Below, in pieces: positions 29,171 through 40,800 of a DNA stretch of 64,000 bases. Position numbers and translations under genes: made by a program. The DNA is from Providencia stuartii (lineage in GTDB: Bacteria > Pseudomonadota > Gammaproteobacteria > Enterobacterales > Enterobacteriaceae). Within the stretch, counting starts at the first letter, position 1, and every line of letters starts with the position of its first letter. The stretch covers positions 1,798,001 through 1,862,000 of the forward strand of contig UGUC01000002.1 of NCBI GenBank assembly GCA_900455155.1, in the 5' to 3' direction. The notes below the pieces were generated by a model. That model did no database searches. It saw only the letters and a list, made by a program, of their open reading frames with translations, and was not told where the DNA came from.

Positions 29171-30464
29171 TTATCCTTTTGAATTTTCTAACAACATCAT
29201 TACGTGAGCGACCGTATGGAATGAGCCACAAACAACAATGATGTCGTTATCTGTTGCATCAAGGCACGCTTTTTGCCACGCGTCATCGACTGAATCAAAT
29301 ACTTGTGGTGAATCAAGATATTGACTCAACTGCGAGGCAGGCGCCCCACGAAACTCAGTAAGAGGAGCCACATACCAATCCGTCACTTGCTCTGATAAAC
29401 AGGTGAGTGTACCTTGAATATCTTTATCTCCAAGCATTCCCACCACGGCTCTGACACGACGCCCTTCCACAGCAGGCAGTTGTGCTAAGCGGTTTATCAA
29501 ATATCCAGCAGCGTGCGGGTTATGCGCGACATCCAAAATCATTAATGGCTTTTCACCAATAATTTGGAAGCGCCCCGGTAACTGAGCCGATCGCAAGCCG
29601 TCATGAATTGCCTGATCAGTGATTTTAGTCGCAAGTTGGCTATCAATCTCTTTAAGGCAACATATCACCCCCAATGCGGTCGCTGCATTTGCTAACGGCA
29701 CATTAGGTAGTGGTAAATTCAGCCATTGGCATTGACGACTCTGCCATGCCCAACAATCTTGCTGTTGTTCAAATGACCAATCTTTATCCCGACGAAACAG
29801 CAACGCACCGATATTTTTCGGCATGTTGACCAATTGACTGAGGCATATCAGGTTCACCGACAACCGCATAGCGACCACCGCGGAATATACCGGCTTTCTC
29901 AAAACCGATATGTTCCCTATCTGACCCTAACCAATCGGTATGGTCGAGTGCAATACTGGTCACCGCCGCGACATCTGCATCGACGATATTCGTCGCATCC
30001 AAGCGACCACCTAAACCCACTTCAAGGATCACGACATCCAATGAGGCTTGCTTAAATAACGTTAATGCCGCCAGCGTGCCATATTCAAAATAGGTTAAAG
30101 AGATATCGCCTCGCTCTTGTTCAATCTCAGCAAAGGCACGGCAAAAGTCGGACTCGGCCAATTCCGAACCTTGGATACGAACACGTTCCGTATAACGAAC
30201 AAGGTGTGGTGAGCTGTAAACACCGACTTTCAGACCGGCAGCCATCAAAATAGATTCAATCGTATGGCAGGTTGTACCTTTACCATTAGTACCACCGACG
30301 GTAATGACGCGAGGTGCGGGTTGTGTTAAACCCATTTTGCGGGCGACTAAGCCAACTCGCTCTAGCCCCATATCAATATTTTGGCTGTGCAAGTTTGTCT
30401 GATAAGAGAGCCAAGCCTCCAGCGGAGACTCGGCATTAGGGATTGTAAACTGATTATTCATCAT
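29171..30464 (-). CDS. folC: FolC bifunctional folylpolyglutamate/dihydrofolate synthase, one frameshift
   Basis: Adds glutamate to dihydropteroate and to folates; normally essential. The P-loop is [15 protein letters not shown] (about 57-71). The Omega loop and Mg-binding glutamate region are [12 protein letters not shown]. The frame changes at 29831-29837: the first part reads to GEPDMPQSI and drifts, the second resumes [18 protein letters not shown]. One base is extra. Restored length is about 430 residues (E. coli 422). Because folC is essential this must be a sequencing error or a very leaky allele. Its start overlaps the accD stop by 11 bases, so the genes are coupled. Confidence 0.94.
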
Positions 30465-31437
30465 CTTTTTTATGCTTAGCAGAGTCCTTTACTTGCTCAG
30501 GAGCATCGATGACAGCATCGTCACTGGCGATATCGATTTTCACATCCTCTTCTTCGACGACTAATGTATCTTCAGTGGTATTAAAACTTGGCTTGTTAGT
30601 CAACATTGCCAATACATCTGCCAAGGTATCACGCATTTCAGGGCGACGAACAATCATATCAATCGCCCCTTTTTCCAGTAAGAACTCACTACGCTGGAAG
30701 CCTTGAGGTAGCTTTTCACGCACAGTTTGCTCAATAACGCGAGGACCTGCAAAACCGATCAGCGCTTTTGGTTCAGCCACGTTGATATCACCTAGCATCG
30801 CCAAACTTGCAGAAACCCCCCCCATGGTTGGGTCAGTTAACACAGAAATGTAAGGTAACCCACGCTCTTGCATTTTGGCCAATGCCGCGCTGGTTTTTGC
30901 CATTTGCATCAGTGATAACAGCGCTTCTTGCATACGCGCACCGCCACTAGCAGAGAAACAAACCAATGGGCAGTTATCTTCTAGAGCTTGTTCAACCGCA
31001 CGCACAAAACGTGCACCTACCACGGAAGCCATAGAGCCTCCCATGAAAGAGAACTCAAAAGCCGCCACGACAACTGGCATCCCTTTTAACGTTCCTTTCA
31101 TTACGACGATAGCATCTTTTTCACCGGTCTCTTTTTGAGCCGCTGAGAGTCTATCTTTATATTTTTTGGAATCACGGAACTTCAGCGCATCTTTTGGCTC
31201 AAGCTCACTGCCTAATTCTGTTGTCGAGTTTTCATCGAGGAAAGCTTCAAGACGCTGGCGTGCATGAATACGCATGTGATGATCACATTTAGGGCATACT
31301 TGTAAGTTACGCTCTAATTCAGCCCCATAGAGGACTTGCCCACAGCTATCACATTTTGTCCAAACACCCTCTGGGATGTTGACTTTGTTTGATTGGGTCA
31401 AGTTACCTTTTTTTAATATTTTTTCAATCCAGCTCAT
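30454..31437 (-). CDS. accD: acetyl-CoA carboxylase carboxyltransferase subunit beta
   Basis: 327 residues from the ATG at 31437 ([13 protein letters not shown]), as in E. coli; the open frame upstream to 31572 is not supported. The N-terminal zinc ribbon has four cysteines (CDSCG at about 27-31 and CPKCD about 20 residues later), followed by the crotonase-like carboxyltransferase domain with the acyl-CoA binding [18 protein letters not shown]. It pairs with AccA to transfer carboxyl from biotin to acetyl-CoA, making malonyl-CoA for fatty-acid synthesis. The C-terminal tail is extended and acidic. Order dedA-accD-folC-dedD-cvpA-purF is conserved. Confidence 0.97.
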   Translation of the reverse strand: MSWIEKILKKGNLTQSNKVNIPEGVWTKCDSCGQVLYGAELERNLQVCPKCDHHMRIHARQRLEAFLDENSTTELGSELEPKDALKFRDSKKYKDRLSAAQKETGEKDAIVVMKGTLKGMPVVVAAFEFSFMGGSMASVVGARFVRAVEQALEDNCPLVCFSASGGARMQEALLSLMQMAKTSAALAKMQERGLPYISVLTDPTMGGVSASLAMLGDINVAEPKALIGFAGPRVIEQTVREKLPQGFQRSEFLLEKGAIDMIVRRPEMRDTLADVLAMLTNKPSFNTTEDTLVVEEEDVKIDIASDDAVIDAPEQVKDSAKHKKDDE

Positions 31438-31596
31438 TAATGGACCTTTTCGTCTGATTGATCTCTGACTTTCCTTAGCGAATTCAAGCAACAAAAATAA
31501 TTGCCACATCAACTCACTCAGGTAAAACGCCAGTATGTAATTTTGTGCCATTAAACCACAATGGTACACCACTGTGGATAAAAACTTTTAAATCCG

Positions 31597-32283
31597 TTAT
31601 GGATTATCACTTTTTTCAACCGCAACACGTTTTTCTTTCGCGGCGGCACGACGATGACGAATCACTTCGATCACCCCCGGAAGAATTGAAATAAAGATAA
31701 TTGCCACTATCAATAATTTCAAATTCTGTTGTATAACGGGTAGATCACCAAACAGATAACCTGCATAAGTGAATGACAGTACCCATAATAACGCCCCTGT
31801 CACATTATAAAAGGCGAAATGACGATAAGACATTTTGCCCATTCCCGCAACAAATGGCGCAAATGTTCTAACAATCGGCACAAAACGAGCCAAAATAATT
31901 GCTTTACCACCATGCTTCTCATAGAAAGCATGGGTTTTTTCCAGATAAACACGACGGAATATTTTTGAATCCGGGTTTTTAAACAGTTTATCGCCGAAAA
32001 TACGCCCGATCGCATAATTAACAGCATCACCAAGAATAGCGGCTGTAATCATCAATGCGACCATTAAATGTACGTTTAAATCATTGCTATCTAACGCGGA
32101 AATAGCCCCTGCGACAAACAGCAGCGAATCTCCCGGCAAAAATGGGGTAACGACCAGCCCAGTTTCGCAAAACAAGATCAGAAATAAAATACCGTACACC
32201 CATACACCATACTCAGCAACTAACTCTGCTAGATGGACATCGATATGCAAAATAAAGTCGATAATAAAACTGATAAACTCCAT
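31597..32283 (-). CDS. dedA: DedA-family membrane protein
   Basis: 228 residues from the ATG at 32283 ([15 protein letters not shown]) with GAGG upstream. Inner-membrane protein of the DedA (VTT/SNARE-associated) family, which supports lipid flipping and proton-motive-force homeostasis. It has the family residues in [19 protein letters not shown] (conserved E and D) and the amphipathic [20 protein letters not shown] with its conserved arginines. The C terminus is lysine/arginine rich. It precedes accD by about 160 bases. Confidence 0.95.
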   Translation of the reverse strand: MEFISFIIDFILHIDVHLAELVAEYGVWVYGILFLILFCETGLVVTPFLPGDSLLFVAGAISALDSNDLNVHLMVALMITAAILGDAVNYAIGRIFGDKLFKNPDSKIFRRVYLEKTHAFYEKHGGKAIILARFVPIVRTFAPFVAGMGKMSYRHFAFYNVTGALLWVLSFTYAGYLFGDLPVIQQNLKLLIVAIIFISILPGVIEVIRHRRAAAKEKRVAVEKSDNP

Positions 32284-32411
32284 ACAAACCTCATTATCAA
32301 TAGCATCCATGCTATACTCATGATACCTTCAATGACGGCACTGTTGACTCTGGACATCCACACAAGTCACCTAGCTGCTTCTGAAATTATTTAGAGTATA
32401 TAAAATTAGAT

Positions 32412-33227
32412 TCACATCAGTTCGTCCGCTAAGAACAACGGCCCCATCACATTCGACGGTAAAGCGAATTTTTCAGGATAATCAACGGATACTAAATACA
32501 AGCCATCAGCTTTGGCAGTTGCCGCAGCTTTCGTTCTGTCTTTTAGTTCGAGCAATTGTGCCATCCAATTAATATCCTGATTACCGCAGCCAATTTCTAG
32601 CAAACTTCCCACTATATTTCTGACCATATGGTGAACAAAAGCATTGGCTTTAATATCCACCACGACATAATTACCGTGACGTGTGACTTGCACATTCATC
32701 ACATTACGCCAAGGTGTCCGCGACTGACACTGGACTGCTCTGAATGAGGTAAAATCATTTTCCCCCAACAGAGCTTGCGCCGCTTCATGCATCTTTTTTT
32801 CATCTAGTGGATAGTGAAAATGTGTCACTCCACTGGACAAAATCGCTGGCCGATAACGGTGATTAAAGATGACATAACGGTAACGGCGTGCTGTTGCACT
32901 AAACCTCGCATGAAACTCTTCATCGACAGGTTTACACCAACGTACCGCAATATCCTCTGGCAAATGGGTATTGACTCCCATTGTCCATGCGGCTTCTTTG
33001 CGGATCACAGGGGTATCAAAATGCACCACCTGCCCCGTTGCGTGAACCCCTGCATCCGTGCGACCTGCACAAAATACATTAATCGGATGATTCGCCACTT
33101 TTGACAAAGCGTCTTCAAGACAGCCTTGCACACTTTTCACTTCCTGTTGGCGCTGCCATCCATAATAACGACTCCCATTGTATTCGATGCCTAACGCAAC
33201 GCGAGACAACTTTGTTGACTCTGACAT
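32412..33227 (-). CDS. truA: tRNA pseudouridine(38-40) synthase TruA
   Basis: 271 residues. Isomerises uridines 38, 39 and 40 in the anticodon arm. The catalytic aspartate is D58 in [14 protein letters not shown]; the conserved Tyr lies in [10 protein letters not shown]. The ATG overlaps the usg stop by one base (TAATG), so translation is coupled. Length and order usg-truA-dedA match E. coli. Confidence 0.97.
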   Translation of the reverse strand: MSESTKLSRVALGIEYNGSRYYGWQRQQEVKSVQGCLEDALSKVANHPINVFCAGRTDAGVHATGQVVHFDTPVIRKEAAWTMGVNTHLPEDIAVRWCKPVDEEFHARFSATARRYRYVIFNHRYRPAILSSGVTHFHYPLDEKKMHEAAQALLGENDFTSFRAVQCQSRTPWRNVMNVQVTRHGNYVVVDIKANAFVHHMVRNIVGSLLEIGCGNQDINWMAQLLELKDRTKAAATAKADGLYLVSVDYPEKFALPSNVMGPLFLADELM

Positions 33228-34237
33228 CAGTAAAACAACTCCTGAGTCAGTTTTTCAGCCGTTTCCACCGCCATTAAAGCGCCACCGAAACGCACATTAT
33301 CGGCCACCGACCAAAATTGCAAAATTTCAGGGATACCATAATCATTACGAATACAGCCAATACTTAAGCGATCATTACCCGATGCTTCAGTGACCTGAGT
33401 TGGATAATCACCTTCTTCTGAGACCTGAATATCATCAAAACGTTCCAGTTCATCTCGAGCTTCTTCTACTCCAACAGGACGCAATGTTTCGAGATACACC
33501 ACTTGAGCATTGCCATAAAACACAGGCGATTGAATAAAACTCACCGCAACAGGTAGTCCATCGTCTTGTAAAACTTTTCTGACTTGTTCAACTAAACGGC
33601 GTTCTTGCTGTACGCTGCCTTCCATATCTGCCAGCATAGGCAACATATTAAACGCCAATTGTTTACTAAAACGCCCTTCTTCCGCAGGAATACCGTTTAA
33701 TAAGCGAGCACTCTGCCCCGCTAACTCGTCAACAGCCGCTTTGCCATAGGAGGAAACAGACAACATGTTCGTTAAGGTGATACGGCCGATACCCGCCGCT
33801 TCAATCAATGGCTTCGTCGCACTAAGTAACTGACTTACATAACTATCCGCTAGTGCAATAATATTGCGGTTACGGTAATCAGCAAGCACATGAGGGTTCA
33901 CGCTAGGAACAACTAAAGGCACGTCAGGTTCAAGCGCAAATACACCACTCGTATCAATCACGATGCCCCCTTCTTGGGCGGCACGCTCTGCATAATATAA
34001 ACTGGCTTCTTCCCCAGCGGCGAAAAACGCGATTTGAGCTTGTGACCAATCAAAATCGGTAGCGTCTTGAACTTGATAACTTTTATTATTAAAACGCAGG
34101 CTTTCTCCAGCGCTTCGTTCACTCGCCAATAGATGCAATTCGCCAACAGGGAACTCGCGTTCTTGTAATAATGCTAAAATAGCTTCACCGACAGCCCCGG
34201 TGGCTCCCAATAACGCAATATTCCAACCTTCAGTCAT
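33227..34237 (-). CDS. usg: USG-1, aspartate-semialdehyde-dehydrogenase-like protein
   Basis: 336 residues from the ATG at 34237 ([19 protein letters not shown]), aligning with E. coli Usg; upstream ATGs to 34276 are unsupported. The N-terminal Rossmann fold GATGAVG and C-terminal dimerisation domain are those of aspartate-semialdehyde dehydrogenases. However, the region corresponding to the catalytic cysteine reads [12 protein letters not shown] without a cysteine. This is as in other Usg proteins, which are thought not to be dehydrogenases; true function is unknown. Between pdxB and truA, as in E. coli. Confidence 0.93.
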   Translation of the reverse strand: MTEGWNIALLGATGAVGEAILALLQEREFPVGELHLLASERSAGESLRFNNKSYQVQDATDFDWSQAQIAFFAAGEEASLYYAERAAQEGGIVIDTSGVFALEPDVPLVVPSVNPHVLADYRNRNIIALADSYVSQLLSATKPLIEAAGIGRITLTNMLSVSSYGKAAVDELAGQSARLLNGIPAEEGRFSKQLAFNMLPMLADMEGSVQQERRLVEQVRKVLQDDGLPVAVSFIQSPVFYGNAQVVYLETLRPVGVEEARDELERFDDIQVSEEGDYPTQVTEASGNDRLSIGCIRNDYGIPEILQFWSVADNVRFGGALMAVETAEKLTQELFY

Positions 34238-34337
34238 TGCTGTTTCTCCAAAAATATAACCATTAAATGAAATCATCTACGCGTCTTAATAAAAGGTTGA
34301 TGTTACATTCACCAACCTTTATCGAGACACGCTGTGA

Positions 34338-35468
34338 TCACTTAATTAAATGTGCATTAAAACCCAGTGCAGCAAGTTGAGATACCGTTTGTTCATCATC
34401 ACAGTGCACTTCAAGAGAGGACCACTCACGGCGTTCTTGGTAGTGTTTACGTAATTTGTCAAATTCACCAGGGATTGCCGCTACTTCACGTAGTGCGGCA
34501 TCATCGCGACGCACATCATACACCAGATGAACTAACCTTTTGAGTTGACTTTGCGTTAATTTACCGAGAAAAGTGATGGCGCTGATCTCCGGTTTCGGTA
34601 ATAACGATGATAGCGCGATACGGTCCGGTTGACCTAAAAATTGGCAGTACGCTTCATAAACTTGAGTCGTACCACGCGCTTTCCCTTCTAAGGTATAACC
34701 TGCAATATGCGGTGTGCCAATATCTACCCATTCTAATAATTCAGTGTCTAAATTAGGCTCTGGCTCCCAAACATCTAACACAACGCTCATGTTTTTGCCT
34801 TGCTTTAACAAAGACAATAGTGCTTGATTATCAACAACCTCACCACGACTCGCATTAATTAAAATCGTACCATCACGTAAGTTAGATAAGCGTTCAGCAT
34901 CCATTAAATGATAGGTTTTATCTGCGCCATCCATATTCAATGGGGTATGGAACGTTAGGATATCCGCATCAGATAACAAGGTTTCCAGCGGTAAAAACGC
35001 CCCTTGTTCCCCCTTTGCTTTACGAGGCGGGTCACATAAAAGCGTTTTCACTCCCCAAGCGGATAATCGGTCAGCGAGGCGTCCACCCACATTCCCGACA
35101 CCAACAATACCGACCGTTTTATCACGCAAATCGAAATGGTCACGTTCAGCAAGCATCAATAAGGCCGAAAAAACATACTCAACCACCGCAATGGCATTAC
35201 ACCCCGGAGCCGAAGAAAAGGCGATATTGGCTTCCTTCAACCATGCCGTATCTACATGATCAAAACCTGCCGTGGCAGTACCAACAAATTTGACAGGCGT
35301 TTCACTTAATAGTGCTCGGTTAACTTTTGTTATCGAACGTACCATTAACGCATCTGCATCCAGAAGCTCAACTTCAGGTACTGGACGCCCAGGTACGGCT
35401 TTAACCTCACCCAGTTTGCTAAACAACTGCTGAGCATACGGCATATTTTCATCAACCAAAATTTTCAC
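34338..35468 (-). CDS. pdxB: 4-phosphoerythronate dehydrogenase PdxB
   Basis: 376 residues. Second step of the DXP-independent pyridoxal-phosphate pathway, oxidising 4-phospho-erythronate. I choose the GTG at 35468 ([15 protein letters not shown]) because it matches the E. coli start and has GGGG eight bases before it; an ATG at 35486 adds six residues. D-2-hydroxyacid dehydrogenase fold: NAD motif [12 protein letters not shown], catalytic Arg in [11 protein letters not shown], Glu in WEPEPNL and His in [15 protein letters not shown] PdxB-specific C-terminal dimerisation domain carries [18 protein letters not shown]. Confidence 0.95.
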   Translation of the reverse strand: MKILVDENMPYAQQLFSKLGEVKAVPGRPVPEVELLDADALMVRSITKVNRALLSETPVKFVGTATAGFDHVDTAWLKEANIAFSSAPGCNAIAVVEYVFSALLMLAERDHFDLRDKTVGIVGVGNVGGRLADRLSAWGVKTLLCDPPRKAKGEQGAFLPLETLLSDADILTFHTPLNMDGADKTYHLMDAERLSNLRDGTILINASRGEVVDNQALLSLLKQGKNMSVVLDVWEPEPNLDTELLEWVDIGTPHIAGYTLEGKARGTTQVYEAYCQFLGQPDRIALSSLLPKPEISAITFLGKLTQSQLKRLVHLVYDVRRDDAALREVAAIPGEFDKLRKHYQERREWSSLEVHCDDEQTVSQLAALGFNAHLIK

Positions 35469-35600
35469 TTTATTCGCCCCAATCATGTCATTGTATGCTC
35501 AATGATCAACATACAAACTACTGTATGGTTGTTTCATTTTATGAGTGCTTATTTTGCCACGTTCCACGCACATTGCCTATGTGCGATTACTGTGATTTCA

Positions 35601-36392
35601 CTATTCTTTCGCACGGAAACGGTCGGGTGTTACCCCTGAGATCTGTTGGAACATCGCAATAAATGCAGACGCTGAGCTATAGCCAACATCCAGTGCGACT
35701 TCATGTACGCTTTTCCCTCGTTCCAGTGCAGAAACGGCGTGCAAATAGCGTAAACGCTGACGCCATTCGCTAAACGACATTCCCAGCTCTTGCTGGCAAC
35801 GACGCGACAATGTACGCTCTGAGGTGTAACTCCGTTTTGCCCAATCCGCAAGTGTGGTGTTATCGGAAGGGTCTTTTTGCAAAGACGCTAGGATTGGCGA
35901 TAAGAATTTATCTTTGGTGATAGGCAGATACGTTTTTTGGCAAGGTGACACTGCAAATTGGTCAATCAGTACACTGGCTAATCGTATGTCCTCCTCCGTT
36001 TGTGGCTCGACGACCCCCCTTTGATAAAGATCGGCCATAATTGTTTGAAAAATAGGACTGAGCTTAATCACACCAGCACGGGATGATAATTTATCGCTAA
36101 AACGTTGCGCGAAATCGATAATACGAAATTTCACACTCTGCTTATTAAAGCTTGCATGCTGTGTATTTGCGGGGATCCAAACACAAAATTCCGGTGGTGC
36201 AAGGTAGTGTTTGCCTTCGACTTCCATTTCCATAATGCCACACACCACATATAACAATTGACCAAATGGATGGGAATGCGATTTGTACTCGCTTTGAGTA
36301 TCAATTTGTTCATGGCGCAATGCAATGAATGCAGGTTCGATAATATTGCATTCATTAATCAGCCATGTTGGTGATTTTTGATCTTGTTGCAT
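35601..36392 (-). CDS. AraC-family regulator with cupin sensor domain
   Basis: 263 residues. The N-terminal cupin (AraC-type ligand-binding) domain (~20-110) contains SHSHPFGQLLYVV and WIPANTQHASF. Two C-terminal helix-turn-helix units (~160-260) contain SERTLSRRCQQELGMSFSEW and VHEVALDVGYSSASAFIAMF, the AraC signature. The layout and the divergent transporter recall E. coli NimR (YeaM), which represses the exporter gene nimT. Here the neighbour is an EamA-type exporter, so a similar regulator-exporter pair is likely. This pair is not next to pdxB in E. coli, so it is an insertion. Confidence 0.85.
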   Translation of the reverse strand: MQQDQKSPTWLINECNIIEPAFIALRHEQIDTQSEYKSHSHPFGQLLYVVCGIMEMEVEGKHYLAPPEFCVWIPANTQHASFNKQSVKFRIIDFAQRFSDKLSSRAGVIKLSPIFQTIMADLYQRGVVEPQTEEDIRLASVLIDQFAVSPCQKTYLPITKDKFLSPILASLQKDPSDNTTLADWAKRSYTSERTLSRRCQQELGMSFSEWRQRLRYLHAVSALERGKSVHEVALDVGYSSASAFIAMFQQISGVTPDRFRAKE

Positions 36393-36491
36393 AAATGTTG
36401 TCTGAAAACCGTTATCGAATGTCTGGATATCAGTATATATAAAAAATCTGACAACGGTATACTAACGCCACTCATTAGGGAGAAACTTTTA
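36393..36491. promoter_or_regulatory. divergent promoter region with a repeated motif
   Basis: 99 bases between the AraC regulator and the exporter. TCTGAAAACCGTTATC (36401-36416) is partly repeated as TCTGACAACGGTATAC (36447-36462), about 46 bases apart. Spacing of about 4.4 helical turns would suit a dimeric AraC-type regulator. Confidence 0.4.
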
Positions 36492-37421
36492 ATGAAAAAT
36501 TTATTATTTCCGCTAATAGCGGTTTTACTTTGGTCAATGAATGCGATAGTGAATAAAGCCGCGGCAACCGCTATCGATCCCGCCGCAATATCCTTTTACC
36601 GTTGGGCATTAGCTCTGCTTGTCATGACTCCATTTGTGCTACGCTCTGTCTTGCGTCACTGGTCGATAGTCAGAAAACATTGGTGGCAACTCGCCATTTT
36701 AGGGGCGCTGGGTATGATGCTCTACCAAAGCTTAGCCTATTATGCCGCTCATTCTGTCAGTGCAACCTTTATGGGAATTATGAACTCCTTAATCCCATTA
36801 TTAACCGTTGTCATCAGTATTTTTGTCCTGCGAGTGATCCCAACCGTTGGTATTTTTATCGGTACTCTGTTATCGCTGGCGGGTTTAACTTGGTTAGTCA
36901 GCCAAGGTAACCCTGCAACGCTCTTTTCCCAAGGATTAGGCACCGGTGAGCTGTTGATGTTGATTGCCTCTGCCGCTTATGCCTTATATGGCGTCTTAAC
37001 TAAGCGTTGGGCTATTCAATTATCAAGTTGGGATTCACTGTATGTACAAGTTTTCTTTGGCGTTATTTTATTAATTCCCAATTTCTTATTGGCAGATGAC
37101 GTGTCGCTTAACCGTCACAACATTGGTCTTGTGGCCTTCGCGGGTATTGCAGCCTCTATCCTCGCACCTGCATTGTGGATCCAAGGGGTTATGCGCCTAG
37201 GCGCCAATACGACCTCGATTTTTATGAATTTAGCGCCAGTATTTACAGCAATCATCGCTATCTTTGCGCTCGGTGAAGAGCTGCAAAGCTACCATTTAAT
37301 TGGTGGTGGCGTGGTATTATTAGGTGTTATGTTAGCACAGCAATTACGTACCCCTCTGACTCATCTTTTTAAGAGCAAGAAAAAAATTGAGCAGAAAAAA
37401 GATTGCTTAAACGACTCCTAG
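36492..37421 (+). CDS. EamA-family (DMT) exporter
   Basis: 309 residues from the ATG at 36492 (MKNLLFPLIAVLLWSMNAIV) preceded by GGGAGA; the longer frame from 36378 would overlap the divergent gene. Ten membrane helices form two EamA repeats (about 5-140 and 150-280); conserved features are WSMNAIVNKAA in the first and IFALGEELQSYHLIGGGVVL in the second. The family exports amino acids and other metabolites; the substrate is not deducible. It is probably controlled by the divergent AraC protein. A strong terminator follows. Confidence 0.88.
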   Translation: MKNLLFPLIAVLLWSMNAIVNKAAATAIDPAAISFYRWALALLVMTPFVLRSVLRHWSIVRKHWWQLAILGALGMMLYQSLAYYAAHSVSATFMGIMNSLIPLLTVVISIFVLRVIPTVGIFIGTLLSLAGLTWLVSQGNPATLFSQGLGTGELLMLIASAAYALYGVLTKRWAIQLSSWDSLYVQVFFGVILLIPNFLLADDVSLNRHNIGLVAFAGIAASILAPALWIQGVMRLGANTTSIFMNLAPVFTAIIAIFALGEELQSYHLIGGGVVLLGVMLAQQLRTPLTHLFKSKKKIEQKKDCLNDS

Positions 37422-37459
37422 CAGTAAAATTAAGCTTCAAGCAATGCAATGTCGTAATC

Positions 37460-37493
37460 CATATGCCCCACACTTGTGGGGCTATGTTTTTTA
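37460..37493 (+). terminator. EamA exporter terminator
   Basis: A GC-rich hairpin: GCCCCAC at 37465-37471 pairs with GTGGGGC at 37476-37482, extended by partly paired AT flanks, and followed by T6. About 40 bases after the stop. Confidence 0.85.
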
Positions 37494-37814
37494 TTATGAC
37501 CTATTAATTAGAATAGTTTGAACTAAATATAAATAAGCAAAACATTCCGTTTTGGACAAGTTATTCGCTAAGCAATTAATATTATCAGGAAAAGGAAATT
37601 TTTTATTCCACTGCCGTTAGATATCGTGCAAATCACGGCATGCTGGCTAAAACAACCTGACGCAATTTTTGCTTCAGGTTTTCCTGAAAAAGATCAGTTT
37701 ATTCTTTAATACCCCAAGCGTTAACAACTGTAAACTAGCATTGGTAATATATAAGTAATCGCGTTTAAAATAAAAGTACAACTTGATTTATGATGAATAT
37801 GAAAAAGGATAACC
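37494..37814. other. intergenic region with a possible coding remnant
   Basis: Mostly AT-rich. On the plus strand, 37608-37709 reads PLPLDIVQITACWLKQPDAI followed by FASGFPEKDQFIL and a stop. The residue composition looks protein-like but there is no start codon or recognised family. It may be the end of a lost gene or chance. The Sel1-repeat gene that follows has the ribosome site AAAAGGA. Confidence 0.3.
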
Positions 37815-40800
37815 ATGCTCCCTAATATTAAGCCACTGATAACACCGACTGTGCTTTTAACTGCATTGATAAGCCTAAGTTTTATTCCATCAATAAGTCA
37901 GATATCACCACTATCACCTAGTTATGCATTTTCTCAATCCGATGCCCCCCAAAAGGATTTAATATCACTGACCGAAAGTGCCAATAATGACTTATCATCA
38001 ACGGTTAATCTCCCTACTATTTTTTCAATGATTGTTGACGATCATTATGCAAAAAAAGCTTATTTACTGTATCAAATCTATAATGGTGACAAATATGGAA
38101 AAAGTTTAAAACCCGATCAATTGCAGGCTCAAAAATACCTTCAGCTAGCTGCCGAACTTGGGCATCAAGATGCATTAATCGAAATGATTGACCAATCAAC
38201 CAACCTTTATAATGCACCAGGGAAGTATCTTGATAGTCAAGCCAAAAAATATATCAATATGCTGCTAGAAAAATATCCGAATTCTCCAAAAACACTGATC
38301 ACTGTAGGAAACCTCTATGCAGACTATAGAAAGCATTTTTATAATCCTGAAAAATCATTTGAACTAATTCAAAAAGCTAGTGAAATCTCACCATCAGCAG
38401 AAATCAACTATGATCTCGCAAAAAAGTACGCTCTAGCGCTAGGTACAGAGCAAAATTTAAAAAAGGCGATCAGTCTTTTACAAGAAAATATTACGAATGA
38501 TAAATTGGTACAAGATAGTCAATATGCACTAGCACGACTCTATTTTCAATTTGATGTATCCGATGAAATTGGAAAAGATTTCGTTATGAATATACTCAGA
38601 GAAAGTGTTGAAAGAAATAAGTCCGCCTTGTTTCCAGATTATAGCTTAGCGCATTACTATGCAGACTACCTTTTAGAACAAGATCCGATTAATAATAGAG
38701 AATATGCTTTTTCCTTATACAATAAAGCAAGTCATTATTTTACTGATGCGAATATACATCATGCATTAGCGCTAATAAAATATGAAAAACACGAAAAAGA
38801 ACAAGCCGCCTACCTTATTTTATCAACTTTAAAAGCGGATCAAAAATATCATTATCTCACCACAATAGAGCGTCAAAACGCTTATAACTTGCTCTTTAAA
38901 CACTTTCTTGACTATCCTGGAACAATTCAATTTCTTGTTGAACAGTCACTTAATAATGAGCAAGTAAAATCAGCTATTCAACCTCTATTAAAGCAAAACC
39001 CTGACGCAAAGTTTAAATATGCCATAGCGAATGTTAACCGTATGAGCATCAAGAATACAATTGATGACAAGGCGTTAGCATTACATTATCAAGACATAAT
39101 TACAGCCGCAGAACTGGGTTCCATTGATGCAATGCTGTTTATTATTCATGGTAAAGTCGATGATGACCGTCTACCCGGAACTCTTTTTGATGATAATAGA
39201 TTTGACCAACTCACGGGGATAACGAATGATGATCGTTGGATGTGGCACAATAAATGCGCTGACCAAGGAAGTAACCGCTGTTTAGCCGAACTTGGTTATC
39301 GCTACCAATATGGTAAATTTGGCGTCGAAAAAGACTATTCAAAAGCACTTAAATATTATAAGCGCATTCATATTACACCGGATAATTATGAATTTCTTAA
39401 TTATGAATCCGATATGAAGCTTATTGAAAAAGAACAACAAAAATTCAATGAGCTACTCAATCAATACAACAATAATGATGCCGAAGCCGCCCACAGGCTA
39501 GCCGATGTCTATCGATTTGGTAAATATGGGCAAAAAGAAGACAATGTTAAGTGGCTTAAATATCTAGATCAAGCAGCAAACTTAGGTAGTGCTAAAGCAT
39601 TACATGAATTATGGTCCTATTATGAGGATGAAGGTCAGCTTGAAAAAAACAGAGCTAAAATCATGAGCTATTATAGCAAGCAGATCGCCTCTGGGAATCA
39701 ATCTGCTGCTCTCACCTTAGGCTTAAATTATTTATATGGGTTACACCTTGTTAATGAGAACCGAACGAAAGCGCGTGAATTATTGAAGAAATCAGGTAAA
39801 GATGGTGAGCGCTATCTCGCTGAAATGGATAAGTTTGATGAGAAATATACATTAAAAGATAAAGATGCCACCACTAATTATCAACTAGGCGTTGCACACA
39901 CATATGGTCGGGGCGCCAGCATTGATCATTTAAAAGCGAGGCAATTTTTTAAAACCGCAGGAGAACAAGGCCATCAAGAATCTGCTTACACATATATTAG
40001 GTCATTGCAAAATGGTATTTATGATTATAAAAAAAATCGCTGGATCGCAGAACCTAATTGGTATGAAGCTATTTCGTGGCTAAAACAATACCCTCTCGCA
40101 TGTTGTCAGGAAGATGAACTGCTTCGCTATAATACACTGGTATTACCGGCTTTAAATAATGATATTAATGCGACATTAAAACTTTCTCATTGGTATATTG
40201 AGCAACAACAACATACTGCTGCGGCCTATTGGTATAACAAATTACTTGATAAAAAAGATTTAAATATCATTATTCCTGCGCTTGATAAAATCATTACGAA
40301 TGATGGCAAAAAGCGTGAATTGTACTCAGCGGGAACCTTGAAAAATGACTTATATTCTAAAGTACACTTTGCGTCTTTAGCTGTAAATAATAAAAAAGTC
40401 GCTGCAAACCCTGAACTCTACCAGTCTATGATTCAACTTCTACATGAGGGATTAGGCTCAAGCGATCCTATCATTTCAGATCTTGCATTTAACTCTTTAC
40501 TTACTGCCTATAGAGATGGAACCGAACAGTATAGTTATATATTCCGTCGCCCGATAAATGAGAAAGCGTATGTAGAATTATTGGAGTCACAGTCTAAAAA
40601 TCGTGATGATGTTCTCATGTTATTGTCAGAATATTACACAACCCAAAATCCCCAAAAGGCTCTAGATTATGCTCAAAAGGCTTATGAAAAAGGTGATATC
40701 AGAGCAGCTAAATATCTATATAATTTTTATTATGCTCACCTTGATGTCAATCATGAAAATCTTAAGCGTACTACTCAATATCTCAAAAAATATCTCAATA

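Noticed and set aside
33227..34237. Usg as an active aspartate-semialdehyde dehydrogenase
   Set aside because: No cysteine at the position of the catalytic residue; it matches the Usg group instead of Asd.
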